DNA of 16,871 bases from positions 13,494 through 30,364 of the forward strand of contig DALN01000105.1 of assembly GCA_002499455.1 (NCBI GenBank). The letters run 5' to 3'. Within the stretch, counting starts at the first letter, position 1; every line of letters starts with the position of its first letter. The notes under the pieces were generated by a model. That model was not told the origin of the DNA and ran no database searches. It was given only the letters and a program-made list of their open reading frames with translations. The position numbers were made by a program, and so were the translations under genes. Positions 5,580 to 13,239 of this stretch are shown piece by piece. Source of the stretch: Methanoculleus sp. UBA77. GTDB lineage: Archaea; Halobacteriota; Methanomicrobia; Methanomicrobiales; Methanoculleaceae.

Positions 5580-7550
5580 ATGACTGATACCTACGATGCT
5601 TCCCATATCACGGTACTCGAAGGTCTAAGGCCCGTCCGGGAACGTCCTGCCATGTACATCGGCAGCACGGAGACCCGGGGGCTGCACCACCTCGTCTACG
5701 AGGTCGTGGACAACTCGGTCGACGAAGCCCTCGCCGGGTTCTGCGACCGGATCCTCGTGACCGTCCACCGCGACGGCTCGGTCACGGTGGATGACAACGG
5801 GCGCGGTATCCCGGTCGATACCATGCCCCAGTACAACAAGAGCGCTCTTGAGATCGTCCTCACGGTGCTCCACGCCGGCGGAAAGTTCGACAAGAACACC
5901 TACCAGGTCTCCGGCGGCCTGCACGGTGTCGGCGTCTCGGTCGTCAACGCCCTCTCGAGCTGGCTCGATGCAACGGTCTTCAAGGACGGCAACATCTACG
6001 AGCTGCAGTTCCGGCAGGGTCTGGTTGCAAAGCCGCTCACGAGCCGCCCGGAGACCGAACACGAGATGGCGGCGCGGTACGAGGGGCGTTACGGCAGCCG
6101 CCCCCGGCAGCCGATCGACTACGAGCGCCTCCGGGGCACCCGGATCACGTTCCAGCCAGATCGGTCGATCTTTGAGACCGTCGAGTTCGATTACGACGTG
6201 CTGGACCACCGGCTCCGCGAGCTCGCATACCTCAACAGCGGCCTTACGATCGTTCTGCGGGACGAGCGTACCGGCGATTCGGCCACCTACTGTTTCCAGG
6301 ACGGCATCAGGGAGTTCGTCGCCCATATCGGCGAGGGGAAGGAGAGACTCCATGAGGACGTGATCTACTTCCAGAAGCGTGATCCCGAGAGCATGGTCGA
6401 GGTCGAGGTGGCCCTGCAGTACAACGACTCGTACACAGAGACGATCCACACCTACGTCAACAGCGTGAATACCCGCGAGGGCGGCACCCATCTCGAGGGG
6501 TTCCGCAGCGCCATCACCCGCGCGATCAACAACGCCGCCCGCCGGAATAACCTCCTCAAGAACAACGACGCCCAGGTCAGGGGCGAGGACGTCAGGGAAG
6601 GCCTCGCCGCCGTCATCAGCACCCGGGTCGCGAACCCGCAGTTCGAGGGGCAGACGAAGATGCGCCTCGGGAACAGCAACGTCCGGGGCATCGTGGACTC
6701 GCTCGTTTACTCGTCGCTCACCGAGTACTTCGAGGAGCACCCGAAAACCCTCCAGGCGATCGTCGAGAAGGCGATGGCAGCGGCCCGGGCGCGGGAAGCC
6801 GCCCGGAACGCCCGCGAACTCGCCCGGCGGAAGAGCACGCTCGAGACGACCGGCCTCCCCGGCAAACTTGCCGATTGCCAGGAGCGGGACCCGGCAAAGA
6901 GCGAGCTCTATATCGTCGAAGGAGACTCTGCGGGCGGTTCGGCAAAGCAGGGGCGGGACCGGAAGTTCCAGGCGATCCTTCCCCTCCGTGGAAAGATCCT
7001 GAACGTCGAGAAGGCTTCGGAGCACAAGATCTTAAAGAACGCCGAGATCCAGGCGCTGATCTCCGCCATCGGGACCGGCGTCGGGGACAGCTTCGACGCG
7101 GAGCGGGCCCGGTATCACCGCATCATCCTGATGACCGATGCCGATGTCGACGGTGCGCACATCCGGACGCTCCTCCTCACGTTCTTCTACCGCTACATGG
7201 TAGGGCTCGTCGAGAGCGGCTACATCTACATCGCCCAGCCGCCGCTCTACCGGGTGGCAAAGGGCAAACAGGAGCGTTACGCCTACCGCGAGGAGGAGTT
7301 GCGGGCCATCATCGCCGAGTGGGGCGAGAAGGGCGTCACCGTCCAGCGCTACAAGGGTCTTGGTGAGATGAACGCCACGCAGCTCTGGAGCACCACCATG
7401 GACCCGGCACACCGGGTGCTCAAGCAGGTGCGGATTGAGGATGCCGTCTACGCGAACGGCATATTCGAGAAACTGATGGGAGAGAACGTGGATGCCCGGC
7501 GCGACTTCATCCGCCGGCACGCAAAGGAGGTGAGCAACCTTGACATCTGA
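5580..7550 (+). CDS. gyrB: DNA gyrase subunit B
   Basis: The ATPase and TOPRIM half of DNA gyrase, which introduces negative supercoils with GyrA. It has 656 residues, usual for the short GyrB type lacking the large insertion of enterobacteria. In order: the GHKL ATPase with catalytic Glu41 and Asn45 in EVVDNSVDEA, DDNGRGIPV, and the ATP lid GGLHGVGVSVVNALS; the transducer domain; the TOPRIM domain with Glu447 in YIVEGDSAGGS and Asp520/Asp522 in DADVDG; then the C-terminal KGLGEMNATQLW block. ATG 5580 is chosen because it follows GGAGGT and gives the usual start before HITVLEGLRPVRERPAMYIG; the upstream codon at 5538 is rejected. It overlaps gyrA by 11 bases. Gyrase in euryarchaea is generally held to be of bacterial origin, but composition here matches the neighbours, so any transfer is old. 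Confidence 0.97.
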   Translation: MTDTYDASHITVLEGLRPVRERPAMYIGSTETRGLHHLVYEVVDNSVDEALAGFCDRILVTVHRDGSVTVDDNGRGIPVDTMPQYNKSALEIVLTVLHAGGKFDKNTYQVSGGLHGVGVSVVNALSSWLDATVFKDGNIYELQFRQGLVAKPLTSRPETEHEMAARYEGRYGSRPRQPIDYERLRGTRITFQPDRSIFETVEFDYDVLDHRLRELAYLNSGLTIVLRDERTGDSATYCFQDGIREFVAHIGEGKERLHEDVIYFQKRDPESMVEVEVALQYNDSYTETIHTYVNSVNTREGGTHLEGFRSAITRAINNAARRNNLLKNNDAQVRGEDVREGLAAVISTRVANPQFEGQTKMRLGNSNVRGIVDSLVYSSLTEYFEEHPKTLQAIVEKAMAAARAREAARNARELARRKSTLETTGLPGKLADCQERDPAKSELYIVEGDSAGGSAKQGRDRKFQAILPLRGKILNVEKASEHKILKNAEIQALISAIGTGVGDSFDAERARYHRIILMTDADVDGAHIRTLLLTFFYRYMVGLVESGYIYIAQPPLYRVAKGKQERYAYREEELRAIIAEWGEKGVTVQRYKGLGEMNATQLWSTTMDPAHRVLKQVRIEDAVYANGIFEKLMGENVDARRDFIRRHAKEVSNLDI

Positions 7551-9960
7551 TCAGGTTGTCCCGATCAACATCGAAGAGGAGATGAAATCATGCTACATCG
7601 ACTACGCGATGAGCGTGATCATCGGCCGCGCCATCCCCGACGCGAGAGACGGCTTGAAACCGGTTCACCGCCGCACCCTCTTCGCCATGTGGGAGATGGG
7701 CAACACGAGCGACAAGCCCTACAAGAAGAGCGCTCGTGTTGTCGGAGACGTGATGGGTAAGTACCACCCGCACGGCGACTCAGCCATCTACGATACGCTG
7801 GTGAAGATGGCGCAGCCGTTCTCCTACCGCTACACGCTGGTCGACGGCCAGGGGAACTTCGGGTCGATCGACGGGGACTCCGCTGCAGCCATGCGTTACA
7901 CGGAGGCAAGGCTCACGAAGGTCTCGGAGGAGCTCCTGGCCGATATCGACAAGAAGACCGTCGATTTCGTCCCGAACTTCGACGAGTCGCTCCAGGAGCC
8001 CAACGTCCTTCCGGCCAAACTCCCGAACCTCCTCGTCAACGGGTCGAGCGGGATTGCCGTCGGCATGGCGACGAACATGCCGCCCCACAACCTCCGCGAG
8101 GTCTGCGAGGCGACCTGCCGCGTCATCGACGAACCCGGTGTCTCCACCGAGGAACTGATGCGGATCATGCCCGGTCCCGACTTCCCGACCGGCGGGATCA
8201 TGATGGGCACCGAAGGGGTGCGGGACGCTTACCTGACCGGGCGCGGGAAGTGCGTGGTCAGGGGGGTCGCGGAGATCGAGGAAGAAGGCCGGACGCCGCA
8301 GATCATCATCACCGAGATCCCCTTCCAGGTGAACAAGGCGCGCCTGATCGAGCAGATCGCCGGTATGGTCCGGGACAAAAGGATCGAAGGTATCGCCGAC
8401 ATCCGCGATGAGTCGGACCGCGACGGCATGCGGATCGTGATCGACCTCAAGAGAGGCGCCGCACCGCAGGTGATCCTGAATTTCCTCTACAAGCACACGC
8501 CGCTCGAGTCCACCTTCGGGATCATCAACCTCGCGATCGTCGACCGCCAGCCCCGCACCTTGAACCTCAAGGAGCTCATCCACGAGTTCCTCAAGCACCG
8601 GGTGGACGTGGTCAGGCGCCGGAGCGAGTTCGATCTCGCGAAGGCAGAGGAGCGGATGCATATCCTCCGCGGCCTTCTCGTCGCCCTCGACAACATCGAC
8701 GCGGTCATCGCAACCATCCGGGCGTCCGGGACGACCGAAGAGGCCATGGCCGCCCTGGTGGCGAAGTTTGAACTGGACGAGGTGCAGGCGGACGCCATCT
8801 TAAAGATGCAGCTGCGGCGGCTCGCGGCGCTCGAACACCAGAAGATCCTGGACGAGCGCGATGCGCTCGCGGGCGAGATCGCCCGGCTCAACAGCATCCT
8901 CTCAAGCGAGGCAAGCATTCTCGCGGAGATCCGGAAGGAGCTCGTCGATATTAGCGCCCGTTTCGGGGACGACCGGAGGACCCAGATCGGAAACGCGACC
9001 GAGACGCTCGAGAAGGAGGATCTCATCGAGGATAAGCCGATGCTGGTCTCGCTCACCTCCTCCAACTACATAAAAAGGATCGACCTCGACACCTATCGGA
9101 ACCAGCGGCGCGGGGGCCGCGGCGTCATCGGCATGGCGACCAAGGACGACGACGGGGTCGAGAATGTCTTCGTCGCGAACATGCACGACAACCTCCTCTG
9201 CTTCACCGACAGGGGAAGGGCATACTGGCTGAAGGTCTACGACCTCCCCGAAGGGCAGCGGGCGAGCAAGGGCAAGGCACTCGTCAATCTCCTGAACCTC
9301 GCCGGCGAGGAGCGGGTGACGACGGTGATCCCGGTCAGGGAGTTCCGGTCCGACCACTACCTCTTCTTCGCGACGAGGAACGGGACGGTCGCAAAGGTGG
9401 CGCTCGACGAGTTCTCGCGGCCGAGGCAGACCGGGATCAACGCCATCAACCTCCGCGACGGCGATGCGGTGGTGGACGTGAAGGCGACCGACGGGAACCG
9501 GGAGCTGATCCTGACGACGAAGTTCGGGCAGAGCCTCCGGTTCCACGAGGAGGCCGTCCGGCCGGTCCGCCGGAACGCGATGGGTGTACGGGGGATCAAA
9601 CTCCGCCACGGCGATGCCCTCCAGGCGATCTCCATCGTCGAAGACGATCATCTCCTCACCATAACCGAACAGGGATACGGGAAGCGGACGGAGTTCGACG
9701 AGTTCCGCGGACACGGCAGGGGCACGATGGGTGTGCGGAACATCGTCGTCGACGTCCGGGGCGGCGGTGTCGTCGGGTCGATGGCGGTCTCCGATGACGA
9801 CGAGATCATCGTGATGAGTGCATCGGGCATCGTGATCCGGACGAAGGTCTCGGAGATATCGGTCCAGAAGCGGGGCACCCGGGGCGTCCGGGTGATGAAA
9901 CTCGACGACGGCGACCGCGTCATCGGGTTTACGATACTCGATTCGGGCGACGAGGAATAA
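7540..9960 (+). CDS. gyrA: DNA gyrase subunit A
   Basis: The breakage-reunion and DNA-wrapping subunit, 806 residues. The N-terminal winged-helix domain has the quinolone-pocket motif HPHGDSAIYD (Ser81 and Asp85 equivalent to E. coli Ser83/Asp87) and the catalytic tyrosine Tyr120 in AAMRYTEARL. The middle holds the tower and coiled coil. The C-terminal beta-pinwheel begins with the GyrA box QRRGGRG at 522-528, which distinguishes gyrase from topoisomerase IV, and repeats of the type TxxGxxxR follow. The start is TTG 7540: AGGAGGTGA at 7525-7533 is a near-perfect Shine-Dalgarno six bases before it, and the product begins MTSDQVVPINIEEEMKSCYI as expected. It overlaps the gyrB stop, so the two subunits are likely made in equal amounts. 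An acidic tail (GDEE) ends the protein. Confidence 0.97.
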   Translation: MTSDQVVPINIEEEMKSCYIDYAMSVIIGRAIPDARDGLKPVHRRTLFAMWEMGNTSDKPYKKSARVVGDVMGKYHPHGDSAIYDTLVKMAQPFSYRYTLVDGQGNFGSIDGDSAAAMRYTEARLTKVSEELLADIDKKTVDFVPNFDESLQEPNVLPAKLPNLLVNGSSGIAVGMATNMPPHNLREVCEATCRVIDEPGVSTEELMRIMPGPDFPTGGIMMGTEGVRDAYLTGRGKCVVRGVAEIEEEGRTPQIIITEIPFQVNKARLIEQIAGMVRDKRIEGIADIRDESDRDGMRIVIDLKRGAAPQVILNFLYKHTPLESTFGIINLAIVDRQPRTLNLKELIHEFLKHRVDVVRRRSEFDLAKAEERMHILRGLLVALDNIDAVIATIRASGTTEEAMAALVAKFELDEVQADAILKMQLRRLAALEHQKILDERDALAGEIARLNSILSSEASILAEIRKELVDISARFGDDRRTQIGNATETLEKEDLIEDKPMLVSLTSSNYIKRIDLDTYRNQRRGGRGVIGMATKDDDGVENVFVANMHDNLLCFTDRGRAYWLKVYDLPEGQRASKGKALVNLLNLAGEERVTTVIPVREFRSDHYLFFATRNGTVAKVALDEFSRPRQTGINAINLRDGDAVVDVKATDGNRELILTTKFGQSLRFHEEAVRPVRRNAMGVRGIKLRHGDALQAISIVEDDHLLTITEQGYGKRTEFDEFRGHGRGTMGVRNIVVDVRGGGVVGSMAVSDDDEIIVMSASGIVIRTKVSEISVQKRGTRGVRVMKLDDGDRVIGFTILDSGDEE

Positions 9961-9968
9961 GCGCCCGT

Positions 9969-10003
9969 CCTCTCTTTTTTACGCTCGCCCGGTTGCGGGC
10001 GCC
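9969..10003 (+). terminator. gyrA terminator-like T run and following hairpin
   Basis: TCCTCTCTTTTTT (9968-9980) follows the gyrA stop by eight bases and suits archaeal RNA polymerase, which stops at T runs. A small GC-rich inverted repeat (CGCCCG, loop, CGGGCG at about 9986-10002) follows. It may also serve the convergent gene that ends at 10021, although no T run is seen on that strand. Confidence 0.5.
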
Positions 10004-10020
10004 CGCCACCCTCCGGAAGG

Positions 10021-10236
10021 TCAAACCGCCGGTTTTCCAAAGTACCCGAGCGCTTCGGGCCGGTGCCGCTCAAGTTCGCTGAAGAAGTACTGCGAGAGCT
10101 GCGGGTCGGAGTCGTCAATCGCCTGCTGCAGGGTGCGCAGCAACCAACCCCGAATCTCCTCACCCCGGTCGAGCGTGTTCATGACGACGACGACCGCTTC
10201 GTCCACATCCTGCCTGTCGTTCCATCGGTAGGGCAT
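10021..10236 (-). CDS. uncharacterised 71-residue protein
   Basis: I do not recognise this protein. It starts MPYRWNDRQDVDEAVVVVMN and continues with predicted helices: TLDRGEEIRGWLLRTLQQAI, then QLSQYFFSELERHRP, ending ALGYFGKPAV. It is acidic, Cys-free and without a membrane span. The start at 10236 is chosen because GGAG lies eight bases upstream on the minus strand and a TATA box (TATAAAG on the plus strand, 10273-10279) lies at a suitable distance. A longer in-frame reading to 10575 overlaps the yjbQ gene on the other strand and is not credible. It converges on gyrA and is divergent from yjbQ. Confidence 0.7.
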   Translation of the reverse strand: MPYRWNDRQDVDEAVVVVMNTLDRGEEIRGWLLRTLQQAIDDSDPQLSQYFFSELERHRPEALGYFGKPAV

Positions 10237-10272
10237 ACTTTCGTCTCCGGTGGCAGGAATACCCGCCTCGCG

Positions 10273-10280
10273 TATAAAGT
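10273..10280 (-). promoter_or_regulatory. TATA box of the 71-residue gene
   Basis: On the minus strand the sequence reads ACTTTATACG. This is a good TATA element about 37 bases before the start codon at 10236 and places the transcription start near 10250. Confidence 0.5.
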
Positions 10281-10372
10281 GTTTACGTGGACGTGCGCAC
10301 CCTGACATCTCCCGGTGAACAGGAAGTTTATCCGGGCATGCGAACACAGAGATGTGAATGAGGTGTCCGGAG

Positions 10373-10786
10373 ATGTACCATACAACGATATCTGTCAGGA
10401 CGCACGGCGAGGGAGAGATCGTCAACCTCTCGCCGCGGGTAGAGCAGGCGGTCGCCGAGAGCGGTATCCAGGAGGGCCTCGTGAGCGTCTTCGTCACGGG
10501 CTCGACCGCCGCCGTCACCACCATCGAGTACGAACCGGGGGTGCTTGCCGATCTCCGCCGGGCGCTCTCGGTCATCGCCCCGGCCGATATCTCCTATGCG
10601 CACGATGCGGCATGGGGCGACGGCAACGGGCGGTCCCACGTCAGGGCTGCGATCGTCGGCCCGTCGCTCACCGTCCCGGTGGTCGGCGGAAGGCTCGCCT
10701 GCGGCACCTGGCAGCAGATCGTCCTCCTGGAGCTCGACGTCCGGTCGAGCCGCGAGAGGACGGTACATGTCACCGTGCTCGGCTGA
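10373..10786 (+). CDS. yjbQ: YjbQ/UPF0047 family protein (secondary thiamine-phosphate synthase family)
   Basis: A 137-residue protein, the normal size of the UPF0047 family, which forms compact trimers. The E. coli member has weak thiamine-phosphate synthase activity, so the biological reaction is uncertain and the name should be taken as a family label. Visible conserved blocks are SVFVTGSTAAVTTIEYEPG (38-56), YAHDAAWGDGNGRSHV (75-90, with conserved His77, Asp78, the DGNG turn and His89), GPSLTVPVVGGRLACGTWQQ (96-115), then LELDVRSSRERTVHVTV. The His and Asp residues are likely metal or active-site ligands. ATG 10373 follows AGGTG (10361-10365) at good spacing, and a weak TTTATCC element lies at 10327. 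An in-frame start at 10358 (MRCPE) is possible but lies before the ribosome-binding site. Confidence 0.9.
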   Translation: MYHTTISVRTHGEGEIVNLSPRVEQAVAESGIQEGLVSVFVTGSTAAVTTIEYEPGVLADLRRALSVIAPADISYAHDAAWGDGNGRSHVRAAIVGPSLTVPVVGGRLACGTWQQIVLLELDVRSSRERTVHVTVLG

Positions 10787-10796
10787 ACACAGCAAA

Positions 10797-10916
10797 ATGG
10801 GAGAACGACAATTCCGGCAGCCTCAAGGCGTACGCGGGCAGGGGTGCGACGTCTGCTGCAACCCCAGAAGTAGCGTTATCTTCTGCCGGAATTGTTCAAG
10901 AATGAGTGATCTTTAA
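10797..10916 (+). CDS. possible 39-residue Cys-rich (zinc-knuckle-like) peptide
   Basis: An ATG ten bases after the yjbQ stop opens a 39-codon frame whose product contains CDVCCNPRSSVIFCRNC, that is C-x2-C-C-x9-C-x2-C. This spacing could bind one zinc ion, as in the tiny zinc-finger proteins common in archaea. There is no clear ribosome-binding site, so translation would rely on coupling to yjbQ. Third-position GC content is lower than in neighbouring genes. The same bases form strong inverted repeats, so they may instead be a structured RNA or transcript end, with the Cys pattern arising by chance. The stop overlaps the convergent UPF0147 stop. Treat as a candidate only. Confidence 0.4.
   Translation: MGERQFRQPQGVRGQGCDVCCNPRSSVIFCRNCSRMSDL
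10807..10896 (+). other. long hairpin-forming segment
   Basis: ACAATTCCGGCAG (10808-10820) is perfectly inverted as CTGCCGGAATTGT (10883-10895). This 13-bp stem can be extended by one G-U pair and has a 62-base loop. Within the loop, GGGGTGC (10841-10847) can pair with GCA-A-CCCC (10858-10865) with one bulged A. The two stems together make a compact fold at the 3' side of yjbQ. It could be a transcript-end structure or a small RNA. Confidence 0.5.
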
Positions 10917-11176
10917 TCGAGAGGTACCGTCTCGAGTTGCGATACCAGTTCCCAGATGCGGGTCCGTGCGTGGACAGGCATGTTGGGGTCGTTGCTGATC
11001 TCATCGATCATGGAGATTGCGGTTGCGGCGCGGAGACCGATGCTCCGGGACTCGTCCTGGAGAACCGCTTTCGTCTCATCTGCGACGCGCCGGATATTGC
11101 GCGGGATCGTAGAATCCTCGCTGATATTCTGCAGCATCTGGATGCAGATCCGTATTGTTTCGTCTGGACTTGCCAT
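10913..11176 (-). CDS. UPF0147 family protein
   Basis: An 87-residue, all-helical, acidic protein of the UPF0147 family, widespread in archaea and of unknown function. Recognisable stretches are IRICIQMLQNISEDSTIPRN, then IRRVADETKAVLQDE, RAATAISMIDEISNDPNMP and ARTRIWELVSQLE. The D-x-S/T-I-P-R-N-I-R-R and A-x-x-A-I-S-x-I-D-E-I-S-N-D-P-N-M-P patterns are the family core. GAGGGG on the minus strand (about 11187-11192) precedes ATG 11176. It is divergent from the zinc-ribbon gene at 11243, and the two may share one symmetrical TATA element. Function cannot be deduced from context. Confidence 0.92.
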   Translation of the reverse strand: MASPDETIRICIQMLQNISEDSTIPRNIRRVADETKAVLQDESRSIGLRAATAISMIDEISNDPNMPVHARTRIWELVSQLETVPLD

Positions 11177-11210
11177 TAGAATTACCCCTCTATTATTAAT
11201 GGCATCCAGA

Positions 11211-11233
11211 CATATATAAGTTCATCAAGGGAG
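11211..11233. promoter_or_regulatory. divergent promoter (shared symmetrical TATA) and downstream RBS
   Basis: CATATATAAG (11211-11220) reads as a TATA box on both strands. To the right it lies about 25 bases before the zinc-ribbon gene start at 11243, which also has GGGAG at 11229-11233. To the left it lies about 35 bases before the UPF0147 start at 11176. No other good TATA box was found for either gene, although ATTAATAAT at about 11194-11201 is a weaker leftward candidate. Confidence 0.5.
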
Positions 11234-11242
11234 TTTCACAAA

Positions 11243-11632
11243 ATGACGGCAGATAAGGCAGACGAAGTCATGGCCGAGTATCTCTTGAAGGGAGGAAAGA
11301 TGCTTGCAAAATCCTGTAAGGTCTGCGGATACCCCCTATTTGAGTATAAGGGGGAGACGCAGTGCGTGATCTGCCCCCTCACGGCACCTGAAAGCCGCCC
11401 TCCCGAACCGGAACCGGTCCGGGAGGTTTCCCCCGCTCCGGTGCAGTCACCGTCACCGGTACCGACCGTGACCGCCGCCGGAACAGGCGGGCAGGTCGCC
11501 GCGGAACTCGAACGGACGATCGTCCACCTCTGCGAACGGATCAGGGGCGAGCCCCGGGCCGACGAGTGCCTGACCCTGATGAAGGCAGTAGCAAAGGGGA
11601 CCAAAGCCCTCGCGGCACTCGGTCAGCGGTAA
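11243..11632 (+). CDS. zinc-ribbon protein of the Sjogren's/scleroderma autoantigen 1 (p27) family
   Basis: A 129-residue protein. Residues 1-22 form the helix MTADKADEVMAEYLLKGGKM, followed by a zinc ribbon with Cys25, Cys28, Cys41 and Cys44 (SCKVCGYPLF...TQCVIC). This helix plus ribbon is the defining part of the autoantigen p27 family, common in archaea. A Pro/Glu/Val-rich linker follows (about 47-75), then a C-terminal helical region (AAELERTIVHLCERI ... LMKAVAKGTKALAAL). The role is unknown; the architecture suggests a small nucleic-acid- or protein-binding adaptor. The start follows GGGAG nine bases upstream. Its end overlaps the hef stop on the other strand by ten bases. Confidence 0.85.
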   Translation: MTADKADEVMAEYLLKGGKMLAKSCKVCGYPLFEYKGETQCVICPLTAPESRPPEPEPVREVSPAPVQSPSPVPTVTAAGTGGQVAAELERTIVHLCERIRGEPRADECLTLMKAVAKGTKALAALGQR

Positions 11633-13239
11633 GGCCGGCGGGCGAGATCCCATATCCCGCGGGCGGTCTTTTCTCCGATCCCGTGCACCGAAGCAAGGTC
11701 CTCCGCCTCAGCGTCGATGATCGCCTTGAGCGAACCGAAGTGCTCGAGGAGGAGGCGGGCGCTCTTCAAACCGATGTTCGGGAACGCCGAGAGCGCATAC
11801 TCCTGCTCCTCGCGGGCCGAGCGGTATGACTTCTTCGGGTGCACCTTCCGCTCTCCCCGCTCGCTCCCCTCACGCTGGGCAAGGACGTAGAGCACCTCGG
11901 CGGTGTCGTCCGCATCCCGCGTGCGAAGCAGGGCGATCCCCATATCGACCGTGATGGCGGCAAGCGTGCCCCGGACGGCGTTCGGGTGGATGTTCCTCAC
12001 CGCGTAGAGATCGTCAACCCCTTCGATGATCAGGACCGGCCGCAACGCAGCGTCGGCCATGGCCCTGAGCTGCCCGAAGAGGTCCCGCTCGACCAGGGTG
12101 TTCATGAAGTCCTGAACGGTCTTCCTCTCCACGAGGATGCGGTCGCCGATGGCGTAATCGCCGAACTCGAGACGCTCGAGCGTGATCGATGCACCGAGTT
12201 CGTGCAGGCGCCCGGCGACCCGTGACGATGTCTCCCGGTCGTCGACGGTGATCGCCGGACCCGCGGGGGTAAAGTCCTGGAAGCTCACCTGTTTTGTCGC
12301 CGCCGGGATAGAGGGGACAGGCGGAACAGGGGGCACGAGGACGGGCTCGGGGTCAGGAGCAGGTGCAGGGCCGGGTTCCGCAACCGGATCGAGGCTTAAA
12401 GCAGGCGGGGTGCTCATGCTCCTTATCCCCGTCACCATGGCCCGTTCCCGGTTCTGGCTCACGTAGCGGAACGTCTCATCGGAGGTGCCTTTCGTCACCA
12501 GCACGATGATCGTGCCGCTGCCGCTCCTCCCGGTCCGGCCCTTCCGCTGGATGCTCCGGATCTCCGAGGGGACGGCCTCATAAAAGATCACCATGTCGGT
12601 CGAGGGGACGTCGAGCCCTTCTTCGCCGACCGAGGTCGCGATCAGGCACTTGAACTCCCCCTCGCGGAACCGTGCGAGGCTTGCGATCTGCTCCTTCTGC
12701 GAGAGCCCCTTCTCCGCGTCCCTGGAGGCCTGGCCGACGAACCGTTCGCAGGCGATCCCGCCCGCGGTGAGCGTATCGACGAGGGTCTGGACGGTGTCGC
12801 GGTAGGTGGCAAAGACGATGATCCGGCTCTCGGGATGCGCCGCAAGCTGTGCCTTCACGAGCTCGCGGACGATGGCGGCCTTGGGGTGGAGTTCCTCCTT
12901 CCAGCCCTCGGCGACCTCGACGAGGCTGCTGGTAGATGCGGGATCGTTAACAAGGCGCTTGCTCGCCTTGCTCCCCGAACTCGAGGCGCCTTCCGCGCTG
13001 AGGCGGGCAAGGTAGAGTTTGAGCGCCTCGCTCCCCTGAGTCTCGGCGAGCGATATGGCGTGGCGGAGTTTCATGCACTCGGCGTGCAGCGACGCCGCGA
13101 TGAACGCCGAGGGGTCCCGCGTCCGTATCCGCTGCTGGATCTGGGCATTGAGGGCATTCAAGGCCTTCATCGAGAGTTTGTCCGGCTTCGGGACCCGGAA
13201 GTTGAGGCTTCGCGAGCCGGTCAAGGCGCGACCCGACAA
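11623..13239 (-). CDS. hef: Hef C-terminal intact part: helicase domain 2, ERCC4 nuclease, HhH
   Basis: This 538-codon open frame is the uninterrupted downstream part of hef. It holds the helical insert (FRVPKPDKLSMKALNALN), helicase domain 2 with IIVFATYRDT, then IATSVGEEGLDVPSTD and motif VI QRKGRTGRSGSG (near 12525-12555), a Pro-rich linker (about 12300-12385), and the ERCC4 nuclease with TVDDRE, GDYAIGDRILVERKT (near 12120-12170; catalytic Asp, Glu, Arg, Lys present). It ends with a tandem helix-hairpin-helix (FPNIGLKSARLLLEHFGSL and VHGIGEKTARGIWDL). All nuclease residues are kept, so nothing here suggests decay. The first dozen codons before LNFRVPK lie in the disturbed stretch and are not trustworthy; the TTG at 13239 is not a natural start. 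Confidence 0.85.
   Translation of the reverse strand: MSGRALTGSRSLNFRVPKPDKLSMKALNALNAQIQQRIRTRDPSAFIAASLHAECMKLRHAISLAETQGSEALKLYLARLSAEGASSSGSKASKRLVNDPASTSSLVEVAEGWKEELHPKAAIVRELVKAQLAAHPESRIIVFATYRDTVQTLVDTLTAGGIACERFVGQASRDAEKGLSQKEQIASLARFREGEFKCLIATSVGEEGLDVPSTDMVIFYEAVPSEIRSIQRKGRTGRSGSGTIIVLVTKGTSDETFRYVSQNRERAMVTGIRSMSTPPALSLDPVAEPGPAPAPDPEPVLVPPVPPVPSIPAATKQVSFQDFTPAGPAITVDDRETSSRVAGRLHELGASITLERLEFGDYAIGDRILVERKTVQDFMNTLVERDLFGQLRAMADAALRPVLIIEGVDDLYAVRNIHPNAVRGTLAAITVDMGIALLRTRDADDTAEVLYVLAQREGSERGERKVHPKKSYRSAREEQEYALSAFPNIGLKSARLLLEHFGSLKAIIDAEAEDLASVHGIGEKTARGIWDLARRPYR

Noticed and set aside
5353..5583. A 76-codon plus-strand frame before gyrB
   Set aside because: It covers the gyrB TATA box and ribosome-binding site, and its translation is Arg/Pro/Gly-rich with no family likeness.
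5625..7025. A 466-codon open frame on the minus strand opposite gyrB
   Set aside because: It lies wholly opposite gyrB, whose motifs are certain. GC-rich third positions keep the antisense frame open, and the translation has no recognisable family features.
10021..11632. The cluster of small genes as a new defence or toxin-antitoxin system
   Set aside because: The genes are on alternating strands with separate promoters, and three belong to widespread conserved families (YjbQ/UPF0047, UPF0147, autoantigen p27). There is no toxin, nuclease or antitoxin motif.
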